Shown here in pieces: positions 25,446 through 35,480 of a DNA stretch of 64,000 nt (the first letter of the stretch is position 1; each line of letters opens with the position of its first letter). Location of the stretch: the NCBI RefSeq assembly GCF_028583425.1, contig NC_072801.1:15954001-16018000 (forward strand), in the 5' to 3' direction. A model generated the notes under the pieces. That model saw only the letters and a program-made list of their open reading frames with translations. It made no database searches and had not been told where the DNA came from. The translations under genes were made by a program, and so were the position numbers. The DNA is from Eublepharis macularius. Its lineage: Eukaryota > Chordata > Lepidosauria > Squamata > Eublepharidae.

Positions 25446-25665
25446 GTGTGTGTGTGCGCGCGCGCGCGTGTGTGAAGTGCTGTCAAGTCACAACTAACTT
25501 ACGGCGACTCCTGCTGCTGGGGCTTTCAAAGCAAGCGAGAAGCAGAGGTGGCTTGTCGTCACCTTCCTCTGCAATGTCTTCCTTGGTGGTCTCCCATCCA
25601 AGTACAGACCCTGCTTGGCTTCCGAGAGCTGAGGAGGTCGGGCTATACCGTGCCACCTTTCCTTG
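25446..25665 (-). mobile_element. 5S-rRNA-derived SINE with (GT/GC)n at its tail
   Basis: Minus-strand copy: the BovB-like tail 'gtgctgtcaagtcacaacta' lies at the left and the 5S head (reading 'tccaagtacagaccctgctt' on the + strand) at the right. A GT/GC dinucleotide run at 25446-25474 adjoins the tail, probably grown from the SINE 3' end. Confidence 0.85.
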
Positions 25666-26344
25666 CACTAAGAACACATTGCAATCCATTTAGCTGCTAG
25701 CATGAGATGTGCAGATGCTGTGGGGTCTGTGATCAAAGATGTCTGTGTCCTGGCCTGACAGTGTGTAGGAACCTGCTCTTGGAAGGAGGGGGGGGCTGCT
25801 TACATTCATCTGAGTGGCTTATCTTAGCCTAACTGAAGTGTTCGAATAGGTGACTCAGCCGGCATGCCACAAACTGCTTGTGAGTTGTTCCTGTTTTGTT
25901 TTAAGAGAGTGCCCGAGGGCTGCCATTTTGAGGAAAATCAGATCTGGCTCTGGCCCCAGTGGGTTCACCGAATGAGTCAGAAGGATGCCCACCGCAGCTA
26001 GGATTCTAACATGTGGGGGGGACAGAAGGTTTTCTGGTTGTGGGTGGCCCTGACTGGCATAATCTGATGGGTTACAGAGTAGGACATACTTTATCTTCCT
26101 CTGGTAAAATCTGCCTGCTTCTTGCATGTTGGATGATTGCTGCATTGTGAGGTATTCCTCCCCGCTTGCAGAAACTGTAGCTGTCAGAGAAAATCTAGCC
26201 ACTTCCTGTAGAGCAGTGATAAGCAGCTGAAGATACCTTACAGAAGTACAAGCAGCCTCCTTTCTTAATAGAACTGCTCCATTTTTCCTGTTTCTCAGGC
26301 CTGTGTTCAGGCTTGTGCTTGATCGTCTGTTGCTTCTATATTCT

Positions 26345-26530
26345 CAGCGATCCGAAGGAGTTAGCTGTGTTAGTCTGTACTAGCAAAACTAGCAAAAGAG
26401 TCCAGGTGCACCTTTAACAAACTTTATCGTAGCATGCGTCTGACCAAGAGAGCAGTGGCTCTCAAAGGCTTAAGCTACAATGAAGTTGGTTAGTCTTAAA
26501 GGTGCTACTGGACTCTTTACTATTTTGCAT
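26345..26530. mobile_element. Short Penelope-derived inverted-tail element
   Basis: Arms at 26383-26419 and 26496-26528 are inverted versions of the Penelope-like tail (GGTGCTACTGGACTCTTTAC type). Between them is a hammerhead-like core (about 26439-26468) beginning CTGA, with a self-complementary stem GAGAGC/GGCTCTC and a closing A-rich box. It resembles the pseudo-LTR ends of Penelope-like elements and looks decayed. Confidence 0.6.
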
Positions 26531-29495
26531 TCTCAAAGGGTTACCTTTGTTTGCTGCCCAGAAAGCTGAAGGCGGTACAACTTGATACCAACTCTGCCCA
26601 TCATTATCTCATTTTGCAGATAGGAGGCCATAAGGGCAGGGCCTGAGACATCCCCCCCCCCCTCGTTTCTTTCCTCCCTTGCATGCTTCTCATGTGTTTT
26701 AAGATACTGGGCTTGGTTTTTGAATTTGAAAAAAGGATCACAGCTGCTATTGAGAGCTGGTTCCAAGCATCCTCAAACTTGTCACAAGCAACATGAGTAG
26801 TATCCTAGTAGTACCTTTCCCTTGCTTTCTTGACTCAAGAGCTATGGTAATCTAACCTGGAGGTAACAGACACCTGGGCTTAGGTCCTGCTTCTTGAGGA
26901 AGGATCGCGACTGGTGAGCTGGCTACAGTTGGTTAAAGGGGCCATGTTCCCCCAACTGTTGGCCTGTTCGGAATGTAGCTGCCTCTTGAAGATGCGCTTC
27001 CATGTGTGTGAAATAACACCGCAGTGGCAAACGTCTCTTTTTCTGTGCAGTGGGCTGACAGAATTCTTGAGGGGAGGCAGGTTTCTCCTTCAGTGATTTG
27101 CAGTTGCACAGAGGTCCAAGAACAAAATATATGTATGCCACATCAGTTGTGAAGGGTACGTGTTGTGCGTGGTTCTCGGTCTTTTTCCTTTCAGTTGCAT
27201 AGAAGCAGCCACTGGAAAAGAATAGGACTGCTGCTTTTGTGCATTGAAAGGAACAAGCAATAAGAGAATATGAACGCTGGGATGTGATCTACTCTGCTTT
27301 AAAGCTCAGAGGATGCCGACTGGGCCAAAGCTAAAGGCTACACTAAATACAACAAAAGCAGCATTCGAGGCAGGAGCCTGGTGTAAGTCTGCCGTTCTGT
27401 ACTTTTCCTCCCCTTTGAGTTAGTTCAGCGCATCCACCAAAGTAAACCGAGGCTTCCCTGCATTCGCTCAGCAGATGTCTCTGGCGATTTGGACCATTGA
27501 GAACTGTGAGTCATTCAGCCCCCCCCCCCCCCGCCAGTGCTTCACGTTGCAGCCTCCTGCAGATTCGCAGGATCGGAGAGCATCATCCGCACCTTTGCCA
27601 AGGAAATACACGTGTGGCTTTTTCTGAGGTGCAGCCAGGCTGATGCAACATCTCAGTGTTTGCACTTATTTCAGAAAAGAGGAGCATGACAGATAAGCTC
27701 CTGTCAAAGGCAACAGTTCGCCTTGTTCCGATTTCATGTCTAAGCTGTGTCTACTGCAGAAGTGAGTCAGCCCTGCAGAGGCGGAGGGAGGAACTGAAAA
27801 AAGGAGAGCAGTGAAGCCACACCAATAGCCATTAATAGTCCTCCCAGGTGCTGTGGAAGAAGCCTAGCATCAAATGCTGGCTGTGCAGAGAATGCTCTCT
27901 CGGGCATGAATATTCATCATCCCTTCCACTCTTTCTAGCCTGGGCTGGTCTTTCCCCATCACAAAAGGCAAGGGCCAGGCCTGCCCGTTGAGATAAACCC
28001 TTCCTTGAAGAAGAGACAATGAGTTCTAGTTCATTCAGCTGGAATTAGCCCTAAGTAGCGAGTCTCCTGACTCAAAGAAAAGTGAATTGATGTGGGCTTT
28101 TTTAACAGTGGAAATGAAACATCTTGGGCTTCATCTCTTGGACTAGTGTGACCAATAAAGATTGGGTGGGTGCTGTATAACCAAATCACTTAAAGCTGAC
28201 TACTTGTGGTCATCACTACCATTCCTGCACCCTGAGGTAGCAATAAGCTTTCAAAGAGAAACACACACCCCAAAGAAATGGGCACGAGAGACAAGACTAG
28301 AATTACACCCATATGGGCAGGATTACTCCTCTGATGATGCATCTCAGCAAGCAGAAAATTTCCGAGGTTGGGGCAAAACAATTTTGTGTGCCTGCCTGAT
28401 TTAAGATTAGGACAGAGGCAGTGAGACTCTGCACCTTGCCTAAAGGTAACCAAAAAGGTGCCAGAGGTAAGATTTAAACCAGGGACCTTCAGTTCACCGT
28501 GCCATCCCAAGCAGAGTTATCCTAAGCCCCTTGACTTGCATGGTGGTAAGCTGTTTAGGACTGCACTGTCGGTCACACTACTACACAAATTAAGTTGCAT
28601 GAGTTAGGAGCAATCTTTGGGTGCACGGCAAGAACAGCTGGCTGCAATGAACTTGGTTTCCTCCATGGGGATACCGCTGAAAATCGTACTCTGTCCCCAA
28701 ATGCCTGTCTTCTGCAAGGAATTGGCACGCTGTCACACTAAAACCTGGCATTTGCCGTCAAAAACAAATTCTTAGCAAGCAAATTAAACATCTTCACATC
28801 CTGATTAGGGATACAAAAACTGGCAGAAATGTACAGCATTGTTTGAGGCCCTGATATGGATCCAGAACAGCGTGCATGGCTGCAGGGAGCAAAGAGGAGG
28901 GGGAAACCTTATTTTGCAGCGTTCTCCAGGATGAGTGACTCGGCTGATATCTTCCCTTGCCCACGTCACTATGATGTCAGAAACCTGCATTAAGATGCTG
29001 GGCCTGTGTTCAGGAAACCCTTCTGTAACAGGAGAAATGCCAGGAGCAAAGCGGATTGTCGTTTGTTATGTGCATACAAGCGCACGATCTCCTCTGCGCC
29101 ATATCGTCACAGTGTTTCCCTGCATTCATTTTTTTTTAATGTCTGCCTGCATGATGTGCATTTTTTCAAACAAAACACGACAAAAGTATCAGACGGAATG
29201 ACTGCCAAGGTATGTAATGTTTAGATAAGCAAATGGAAGCTTTAGATAAGGAGTAGCTCAAGATATTGGTCTGTGTATTCTAACCCCCCAGCCATAATAT
29301 GAACTCTGCAGCATCGAGATTAAACCCAGGTTTTTTTGCCTTTGTTGTAAGCAAAGAGCTTGAATGTCGCATCCAGGCACAAATGCTAATATGCCTACAT
29401 TTTTATTTTCTCCACTCCAAGTTTCTAGCCCTTCTGGCTACTGAGGCAAGTGGGACATTCCTCTTTTTAAAACTGGAATTTTTATAAAAGAATAA
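26531..29495. other. Intergenic DNA, nothing firm
   Basis: No supported gene, RNA or well-matched repeat. A C13 run at about 27520 and scattered short open frames are the only structure seen. 28400-28560 may be a worn SINE on the minus strand. Confidence 0.45.
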
Positions 29496-29499
29496 GCAC

Positions 29500-30425
29500 A
29501 GAAAGATAAAGAGAAACTATGTAAACTAAAAAAGAGGCTTCTGATTTTCTCTGTGACAAATATAAGTATAATTACAAACTTTTAAGTTTACAAAGAAAAG
29601 CTCTTTTTCTATTGTCCAAATTCCTTATTCATCAAACTCAAATCATTATTATCTGTTTCATACAATATGTCTATAAGGGTGTTTCCAATCTTTTATCAGT
29701 GAAGTCTGGCCATTGCTGCGAGTTCCAAGACCTTCGCCAACTATTCCTCTATTGCAAACAGTGTTGGACTTTTGTGCATATAATAATCTCGCTGCCGTTG
29801 TCATATATAAAAACGAAATTCCATGACTCCTTTCCAGCTGAGTGTCCATTAATCCCAAAAGAAAAGACTCTGGTTTCAATTGTATATTAATCTTTAAAAT
29901 ATTCTGAATTAATAAATATATTTTTGTAAATTGTTTTGCTTTCTTACATGTCCGCTACAGATGGTAAAATGTTCCTTCATGTTGTTCACATTTCTAACAT
30001 AGGCTCAAAATACTTTTATACATATTGGTCAATTTCTCCAGAGTCATATACCAATGATACATCATCTTATAAAAGTTTTCTTTACGACTAGAGCGTAATG
30101 TAGATTTCAACCCTTTTAACCACATATTTTCCCATTATTCCATTCATATACCATATCCAAAAATTTTAGCCCATTTAATCACAGATCCTTTCACTTGCTC
30201 TTCCTCTGTCTCAAATTTCAACAAGAGTTTGTACATTTTGGCAATAACATGTTCATCACTTGTACACAGTTCTGACTCAAATTCAATCTTAGGTTGCTCA
30301 AAATCATAATGCCTTTTGTCTACTTTAAACCTTTCTAAGATTTGCAAATAAGAAAACCATTGGCAAGTATATTCAGTTGCCAACTCTTCTTTTGATTTGA
30401 TTTTATATTGCGAGTGGGCCATTCC
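29500..30425 (-). mobile_element. L1 LINE, end of ORF2
   Basis: Minus-strand frames encode the C-terminal region of L1 ORF2. 30422-30144 has KIKSKEELATEY, WFSYLQI, FESEL and MYKLLLKFETEEEQVKGSVI; 29879-29658 has FLLGLMDTQLERSHG and YMTTAARLLYAQK. These are typical of squamate L1 ORF2p downstream of the reverse transcriptase. Frames are broken, so this copy is dead. It shows that L1 proteins able to mobilise short L1 relatives existed in this lineage. Confidence 0.9.
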
Positions 30426-31490
30426 TCATGAAATCTCAGCTGCTGAGTAGGACTTCTGCTGGGTGATCAGGGTGGCTTTCAGTGCTGCTTTGGCTCACTT
30501 CTTGCAGAAGCAAAACAGACTTAGTAATACAAGATAGATCAAAAATATACCAATGTGGCCCACCAATTCCATGGGACAGAAATTGGGGCAGGGTTGAGAC
30601 TGGCAGGGGAAACACGACCCGCCCAGTTAGGCTCCGCGTTCAGGAGCATATGTCAAAAATCAGAAATAAAGTTTTGGAGGCGCCCCTCACCCAACACTTC
30701 ATTCAGCATCACACAAACGAACGGGAATTGGTATTTACAGTTCTGAAGGTTTTGCAGGAGGGGGCAGGCATAAATATGCGGCGGTCTTTACTAAGATTGG
30801 AGACAGAATTGATCATTAGACTACGCACCTTGGCCCCAAATGGTCTTAATTTGGAGGCAGATTTTACACCTTTCTTGTAGTTTGAAGTGTTCTCAATAAG
30901 GAGGTATGTTTCAGATGATAAGATACCGGTACTGTATTTCAAAGAATGGCGTTGTTAGAGTCTGTTTTGTGTGGTCAAGGAGAATGGGTAAATGCGTGTG
31001 TGCACTTTAAATAGTTAACAGCAAGTAGCAACCCTCAACGGGGCGATACTCTTATAAACTCCACCCAGAATTATACCTATACAGGAGAGGAGATCGAGAA
31101 AGGATAGAGGTTTTGCCCAGGATTAAAATAAGGAAATTCACATATTCGACTCCTGCTTCATATAAGAAATAAAAAATAGGTTTCATTGGTGAGTACATAG
31201 AACTGGTGGGTTTCTTTTGCATTTTACATTATAACTCCAGTGCAATTATTAAGTTTCATGTATTTGGACATACATTGAATTGTATCCATTTAATTTATGT
31301 TCCCAGGCAAATGTATGGAGGCTTTTGAAGAAGCGTGTATAACAGCGAAACGGGATACTTAGCCAGGCACACCCGTTGCCACTCTCCCGCCGGGAGAAAC
31401 CCCCAACTGTTTGTGGGGGTTTGCTCCCTGTATGATTATTACTAAACTGGATATACAACACGTTGCCTGAGGTGAACCAATAAAAGAAAC
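30426..31490 (+). mobile_element. Penelope-like element, GIY-YIG end and 3' region
   Basis: An open frame (30482-30880) contains TTRPVRLRVQEHMSKI, LTQHFIQHHTNERELVF and LETELIIRLRTLAPNGLNLE. This fits the GIY-YIG endonuclease that closes Penelope-like proteins ('R-x-R-x-x-E-H' helix and 'L-x-x-x-E-x-x-x-I-x-x-L' end). A long 3' UTR follows, with a hammerhead-like box at about 31325-31350 (GAAGA, stem, GCGAAACG). Only the 3' part is present; it abuts the L1 fragment on its left. Confidence 0.75.
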
Positions 31491-31714
31491 AGAACACAAA
31501 CCTACTGTTAAAAGGAGCCTCACCTACATCTCCATGTCAAGGAAAGCTAGACCTGTTGAATTTCTGCCTGCCACACGACAGGGGAACAATGCCATAAAAT
31601 GAGGCCTTCCTGCTCCTCTGTGCCTTTAAAAAACTGTTTAAAATATATTTTCCCCATCTTTCTAACATGTGGCCTGACGAGTAGTTCTGGGAAACTCAAA
31701 AGTTTGCATACTGT

Positions 31715-32170
31715 TACTATTTATAGTCCCCCTTTCTCACTGAGATCTAAGGCTGATTACAACAGGGCAAGTGAAAATACAACATAATTGACAGGGCATT
31801 CACTGAGCAAAGTGTAATAGTGAAGAACAGTTGGGATGGCATAAATAAATAATATTCGGGGAAAGGGATACAATAGGGACTGGTAGAATTTTTTTAAAAA
31901 ACAAACATAAAACCGAACACAGAGATGTAGCCTTATCTGAAACAAAGCATAACTAATTTCCACGCCATGTTTAGCAGCGTGGAAACTCACTAGTAGGCGC
32001 ATATCAACATCAGCAGACAGTAGCCGATAGCATAGCATATAGTCTCTGTCCCTAGCAAAGCATTAATCTGGGCTATTTCTTATGACACAGCCCTGTAATC
32101 TGGATAGAAAGCCTTCCTGAATAATTCAGTTTTGCATAGTTTGTGGAAAGCCAGGGTTGGGTCCTAATAA
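31715..32170 (-). repeat. Unclassified dispersed repeat
   Basis: Phrases such as 'cccctttctcactgagatct', 'aaggctgattacaac' and 'ttcagttttgcatagtttgt' are ones I associate with a common squamate interspersed repeat, here probably on the minus strand. I cannot name the family, and no coding potential is seen. Confidence 0.4.
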
Positions 32171-32174
32171 CTGC

Positions 32175-32560
32175 ATTGTATTCGTTTATGTTAGTTTAGA
32201 CGGGTGGCCACGTTGGTCTGCAGTAGAACAGAAGGCTGTGAGTCCACTGGCAGTTTAGAGACCAAGAAGATTTTTAGAGTAAGCTTTCGAGAGCTCCTTT
32301 CTTCAGACACTGATGGATTGTACAGCATTTATTCCTGCTATTGTAGAAAAGAACAGAGTCCAGCAGCACCTATAAGACTAACAAAATTTGTGGTCGGGTA
32401 GGAGCTGAAGAAATGACTCATGACAGCTCCTACCCTACCACCCTAGCTCTTGACAGCTCCTCCTGACAGCTCATGACAGCTCCTACCCTAGGTGCTACAG
32501 GACTCTTGCCCTTTTCTACTGCTACAGACAAACACGGCTACCCATCTTGATCTATCTGCC
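32175..32560. mobile_element. Penelope-derived tails in inverted arrangement
   Basis: The left part (32200-32306) reads as a minus-strand Penelope tail with a hammerhead-like box (32285-32306). The right part ends with a plus-strand tail ('ggtgctacaggactcttgcc', 'agacaaacacggctacccat'). Between them a phrase of 19 bases, 'catgacagctcctaccc' plus 'ta', occurs twice (32419-32437 and 32472-32490), with a third partial copy and an inverted 'gtaggagct'. It is decayed. Confidence 0.6.
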
Positions 32561-32639
32561 AGCTATTAAAAAGGAGGCAACCTTACGCCTTCGTGCCAAA
32601 AGACAGCTGGCCCTGTCGAGCTTCTGCCTGCCAGGCTGA

Positions 32640-33260
32640 CTCTGGCGGTACCAAACCTTCGGCCCCGCCCCCACAGCCACGACCTTCTCAAGATGGCTGC
32701 CACCTGCCCGCCCGGCTTCCTTTCTCCCTCCCTTCTCATCATGGGGCCTCCGCAGCGCCAGTCACGTGCCCCGAGGGCACTTCCTTCCCGGTCAGCTGAG
32801 GGCCATCTCGTCATGTGACCGCCCGGGCTGGCAGAGCCGCTAGCGGACGTTGGGCGAAGCTGCGGCTGCAAGCGGGGTAAGGCTGGACCTGCCGCCCGGG
32901 GGAGATCTTCTTTGCCCGGCGGCGCAAAGAAGCCGGCATCGCCCCCTTTTCCTGGGGGGCAGGATCCTTACCAAGGGGGAGCTGCCCATGCCATCTCCAC
33001 AGGTATTCCTAAAGGTAGAGGCGGGGCTCCCTCTGCCCGGCAGCCGCTGTGCAGGTGGCAGGCTGGAATACAGTAGAACGAGAAACCAAGCCCTTTGCAG
33101 GAAGCCCAACCCGAAGCCACAAACCATCGGGCGCCCTGTTCTTGGCCCATCTTCCGATCGGTTGAGCCCCCGTCGTGCCCCTGAAGGGAGCGGGGTGGGT
33201 GCAGCTTTATTCCTGCCTGGAAAGTGGGGAGGAGTGGCACGGAACAGAGGGCGATGTGCT
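32640..33260 (+). promoter_or_regulatory. AMDHD2: CpG-island promoter and noncoding exon 1 of AMDHD2
   Basis: This CpG-rich island contains GTCACGTGCC at 32761-32770 and GTCATGTGAC at 32810-32819, both close to the CLEAR element. 'aagatggctgcc' at about 32690 is YY1-like. A strong donor (GGG|GTAAGG, exon end 32876) would join a 5'-UTR exon to the acceptor at 35474, just before the coding start. The island may serve both strands. The transcript start is not determined. Confidence 0.6.
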
Positions 33261-33589
33261 GTCCTCGACCCGTGTAGCAAGGAGGGAGAGACCGAGGTAG
33301 AACTTTGTCCCCTCCTGCGGTCATAAACGGGAAGAACCAGAGCCGCTGGTTTGCTTGGGAGTTTGTAGCCTCTGCCTCCCAAATCCCTAACCGTACTCCC
33401 CGTTGTGTAGGAAGCTGGCTATAATTAATTCTGTGAACCTGGGCAGATCATGAGAGGGAGGGCAGGAAGGGCTACACCCGTGCTTAGTTCTCGTGGCCCC
33501 TTCTTACACGCCCAGGGTAATGCCTATCGCCACTTTGGGGTCAGGAGGCCATTTTCCCCACGCCAGTTTGGCTAGGGATCCCTGCAGTG

Positions 33590-33725
33590 TTTTGCCATCT
33601 TCTAGGCATGGAGCAGGGAGCACTGTGGGTATGGGGCGGGAGGCAGTTGAGAATTTCCTTCACTGTGCAGAGGGTTGGACTAGATGACCCTGGAGATCCC
33701 TTCCAACCCTATGATTCTATGAATT
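33590..33725 (+). mobile_element. CR1 LINE, extreme 3' end
   Basis: Ends with 'ggttggactagatgaccctg', 'cccttccaaccctatg' and 'attctatga', the diagnostic CR1 3' terminus with its ATTCTATG tail. Confidence 0.85.
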
Positions 33726-33733
33726 TCAAACCA

Positions 33734-33985
33734 GTCAGGATTAGGGTTGCCAGCTCCAAGTTGGGAAATTCCTGGAGATTTGGGAGGTGAAACCTGGAGA
33801 AGCCTGGAGAAAGTGGAGTTTGGGGAGGGAAGGGACATTGGCATGGCATAATTCCATAAAGTCCACACACACACACCCAAAGTAGCCATTTTCTCTAGGT
33901 GAATTGATCCCTGTGGCCTGGAGGCCAGTTGTAATTCCGGGAGATCTCCAGCCACTACCTGGAGGCTGGCAACCCTAGTCAGGAT
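33734..33985 (+). mobile_element. hAT-like MITE with 8-bp target duplication
   Basis: A 236-bp element (33742-33977) begins TAGGGTTGCCAGCTCCA and ends with the inverted match TGGAGGCTGGCAACCCTA. Exact GTCAGGAT copies flank it (33734-33741 and 33978-33985). TAGGGTTGCCA ends plus an 8-bp duplication point to a non-autonomous hAT. It has no coding capacity. A second copy lies at 46455-46640. Confidence 0.85.
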
Positions 33986-34094
33986 GAATGCACTCTTCAC
34001 ATGCTCGAGTGTGCTTTTTAAATCAACGGCCCCAGATATCTGCACAGAGCCTGAGTAATAATATGTAGCCCTGCTACTTCGCTTCCAGTGCAAG

Positions 34095-34305
34095 TTGCAT
34101 CACACACATGATCTTGTAATCCTTAAAACCACCTTGTAAGGGGCACCAGTTTTATTATTGCAGACAAATGGCTGAGGCTTCTGCAGATTGACTAACCTAA
34201 GGCTACCTAGTGACTTTGTGGCACAGGTGAGGTTTGAATGAAGGGCCTCCTGGGTCCCAGCTCGTTCTCTTACTTGCTATGCTACACCAGCTTGCAATTC
34301 TGTGC
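34095..34305 (-). mobile_element. MIR/CORE-type SINE
   Basis: The plus strand shows the reversed body: 'ctaaggctacctagtgactt', then 'gaggtttgaatgaagggcct' (B-box complement) and 'ttacttgctatgctacacca' (A-box complement). It is old and worn. Confidence 0.65.
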
Positions 34306-34689
34306 TTGGAAAAATCAACACATTTTGCACTGGGAGAAGTGTTAGGGTTTTGAGGAATGTATCTGTTAGTTAAAGGCTAGGCAGGCCTGATCTGGAGTTA
34401 TGTATGTCATTACTAAAAACCTTCTTTAGCTCTTTATCAGTCTTTTGACTGATTTAACAATTTGATTCCAAGCATATCTCCACAACCATGAGGGCTAGAA
34501 ACAAGTTTTTTTTAGGGGGGGGGAATAGAAACTGAGGATCTTTTGCAAACTAAAATCACTGGCTACTAGCACTTTTGCCCATTTATTAAAATATTCCCTC
34601 ATCTTCCTTTTCAGAGTGGATCTAGTCAATAAGACACTAATAAAAACATTGAAGTAGCAAAAAAAAAATGCAAGTTGAACATGTCACAG

Positions 34690-34912
34690 GCAACAGTCAC
34701 GATTAGAGGATAACCTGATGATAAAGTCCAAGTTTGCACGCCGAAGGCCACAGGTTCAGTGCTTGCTATTTCCGTGTGAAGGATTGTGGGTAGCAAGTTT
34801 CAGGAAAAATCTTTCCCTAGAGCCTGGAGAGCAGCTGCCTGTCCAATTAGACAATACCAAGCCAGGTGAACTCAGATTGCGACCCAAGCCATTATAAGGC
34901 AGCATATTTCTA
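34690..34912 (+). mobile_element. tRNA-derived SINE
   Basis: The head keeps 'ccacaggttcagtgcttgct' (B box); the body has 'agcctggagagcagctgcct' and ends 'ccattataaggcagcat', as in the SINE at 41465. It is worn. It is followed directly by another SINE of a different family. Confidence 0.65.
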
Positions 34913-35170
34913 GAGGGCCACTTTGGTGTAGTGGTTAAGAGTGGCAGGACTCTAATCTGGAGAACCAGGTTTGATTCCCCACCCCTCCGCTTGAAGCCAG
35001 CTGGATGACCTTGGGTCAGTCACAGCTCTCTCAGAGCTCTCTCAGCCCCGCCCACCTCACAGGGTGATTGTTGTTGTGGGGATAATAATAACATACTTTG
35101 TAAACCACTCTGAGTGGGCATGAAGTTATGGACTGAGTGGGCAGTATATAAATCATATTATTATTATGTT
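34913..35170 (+). mobile_element. tRNA-derived SINE, near full length
   Basis: Complete layout: A-box side 'ggtgtagtggttaagagtgg', B-box side 'accaggtttgattcccc', core 'ggatgaccttgggtcagtca', then 'acctcacagggtgattgttg' and tail 'gtatataaatcatattatta'. This is one of the best preserved copies of this family in the window. Confidence 0.8.
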
Positions 35171-35474
35171 ATTAGTAGCTCAGTCCAACAATACAAGAAG
35201 CATCAAAACCCAAACCACAATGTTACCACAGCCAGGCGGCAATAAGTTCCCTGGAACAATAAATTCTTAACCTGGTATCTGAGGGGGAGAACAGGGAGGA
35301 AGCCATGGGATATTTGGAGCAGGAAATTCAAACGTTTCCCCTTCAAAACAGGTACTATGTCATTGTGTTATCTAAAGTTTTTTCCCCCCTTGAGATGCTT
35401 CCTTTCTCTCTCCATGGTTCAGGGACTCCCCCGGACAGTTTCCTTTCACACGGTTTTTGCTCCGTCGCCTTCAG

Positions 35475-35480
35475 GCCCTA
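35475..35480 (+). other. AMDHD2: Splice acceptor just before the AMDHD2 start codon
   Basis: 'ttttgctccgtcgccttcag' ends at 35474 and is a good acceptor, leaving only GCCCTA before the ATG. With the donor at 32877 this predicts an intron of about 2.6 kb in the 5' UTR. Confidence 0.6.

Noticed and set aside
25446-25474. Z-DNA-forming GT/GC run as a regulatory element
   Set aside because: It adjoins the 3' tail of a SINE and is best explained as microsatellite growth from that tail.
32840-33382. 180-codon minus-strand frame in the AMDHD2 CpG island
   Set aside because: GC-rich composition alone keeps the frame open, overlapping frames on both strands are equally long, and no known domain is seen.
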